Assembly (NCBI GenBank): GCA_050015355.1
Contig: JBEKBO010000193.1
Span: 1 to 5,409, forward strand
Reading direction: 5' to 3'
DNA length: 5,409 nt
DNA from: CAWBRT01 sp050015355
GTDB taxonomy: Bacteria; Acidobacteriota; Terriglobia; Terriglobales; Acidobacteriaceae
The number at the start of each line of letters is the position of its first letter. The stretch's first letter is position 1. Under the pieces are notes generated by a model, which saw only the letters and a list, made by a program, of their open reading frames with translations, searched no databases and was not told the origin of the DNA. The position numbers and the translations under genes are program-made. Of the stretch, positions 5,301 through 5,409 are shown one piece after another.

Positions 5301-5409
5301 TCACCCTGAGGTTGAGCCGTTTTGCGGGCGTCTGCGGGGTCCCCGGAAAGCCAGATTTCAGGCTTTCTGGGGTGCTTTGAGCCCGCAGGCGAAATCCTGA
5401 GCGCAGCGA
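5301..5409. repeat. Palindromic intergenic repeat, cut by the window end
   Basis: After murJ, nested inverted repeats appear: TGCGGGC (5323-5329) with GCCCGCA (5381-5387), and inside it a 12-bp stem (5341-5352 with 5361-5372, one G-T pair, loop AGATTTCA). The flanks carry CCCTGAGGTTGAGC and TCCTGAGCGCAGCGA, related direct motifs typical of dispersed repeats in some Acidobacteriota (from memory). It could act as a 3'-end structure for murJ, though there is no T-run. The right end lies outside the window. Confidence 0.75.

Overview
The window looks like a chromosomal segment from a moderately GC-rich bacterium with a diderm-style gene set. Acidobacteriota is my best guess. This rests on recalled resemblance of DnaN, MurJ and pyrophosphatase and on the palindromic intergenic repeats with TGTCATGGCGAGCGAAG-type ends. 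It is inference, not a search result.

Layout: (1) 1-433 holds no convincing gene. It is rich in short hairpins, carries one copy of a 35-nt repeat, and ends in a candidate intrinsic terminator just before dnaN. (2) 434-1549 (+) is a complete dnaN (sliding clamp). (3) 1553-1867 (+) starts three bases after dnaN. It encodes only the N-terminal domain usually found in front of HNH (McrA-like) endonucleases, with no nuclease domain following. (4) 1909-1998 is a roughly 90-nt imperfect palindrome between convergent genes. (5) 1950-2153 (-) is a small acidic protein whose last 15 residues are encoded by that palindrome. (6) 2154-2363 is non-coding with a 9-bp hairpin. (7) 2364-2777 (+) is mscL with a C-terminal zinc ribbon. 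(8) 2838-2872 carries the inverted second copy of the 35-nt repeat, overlapping the 3' end of the next gene. (9) 2870-3422 (-) is ppa (inorganic pyrophosphatase), broken near its 3' end by one extra base. (10) 3423-3653 is the divergent ppa/murJ intergenic region. (11) 3654-5255 (+) is a complete murJ (lipid II flippase). (12) 5256-5409 holds another palindromic repeat that runs off the window.

The genes do not form one pathway. They are housekeeping functions (replication clamp, turgor release, pyrophosphate removal, peptidoglycan precursor export) separated by repeat-bearing spacers. Only dnaN and the small domain gene look like a coupled transcription unit. I see no new multi-gene system. 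The most noteworthy items are the inverted 35-nt repeat pair, the stand-alone McrA-type head domain coupled to dnaN, the palindrome that forms a protein C-terminus, and the one-base disruption of ppa.
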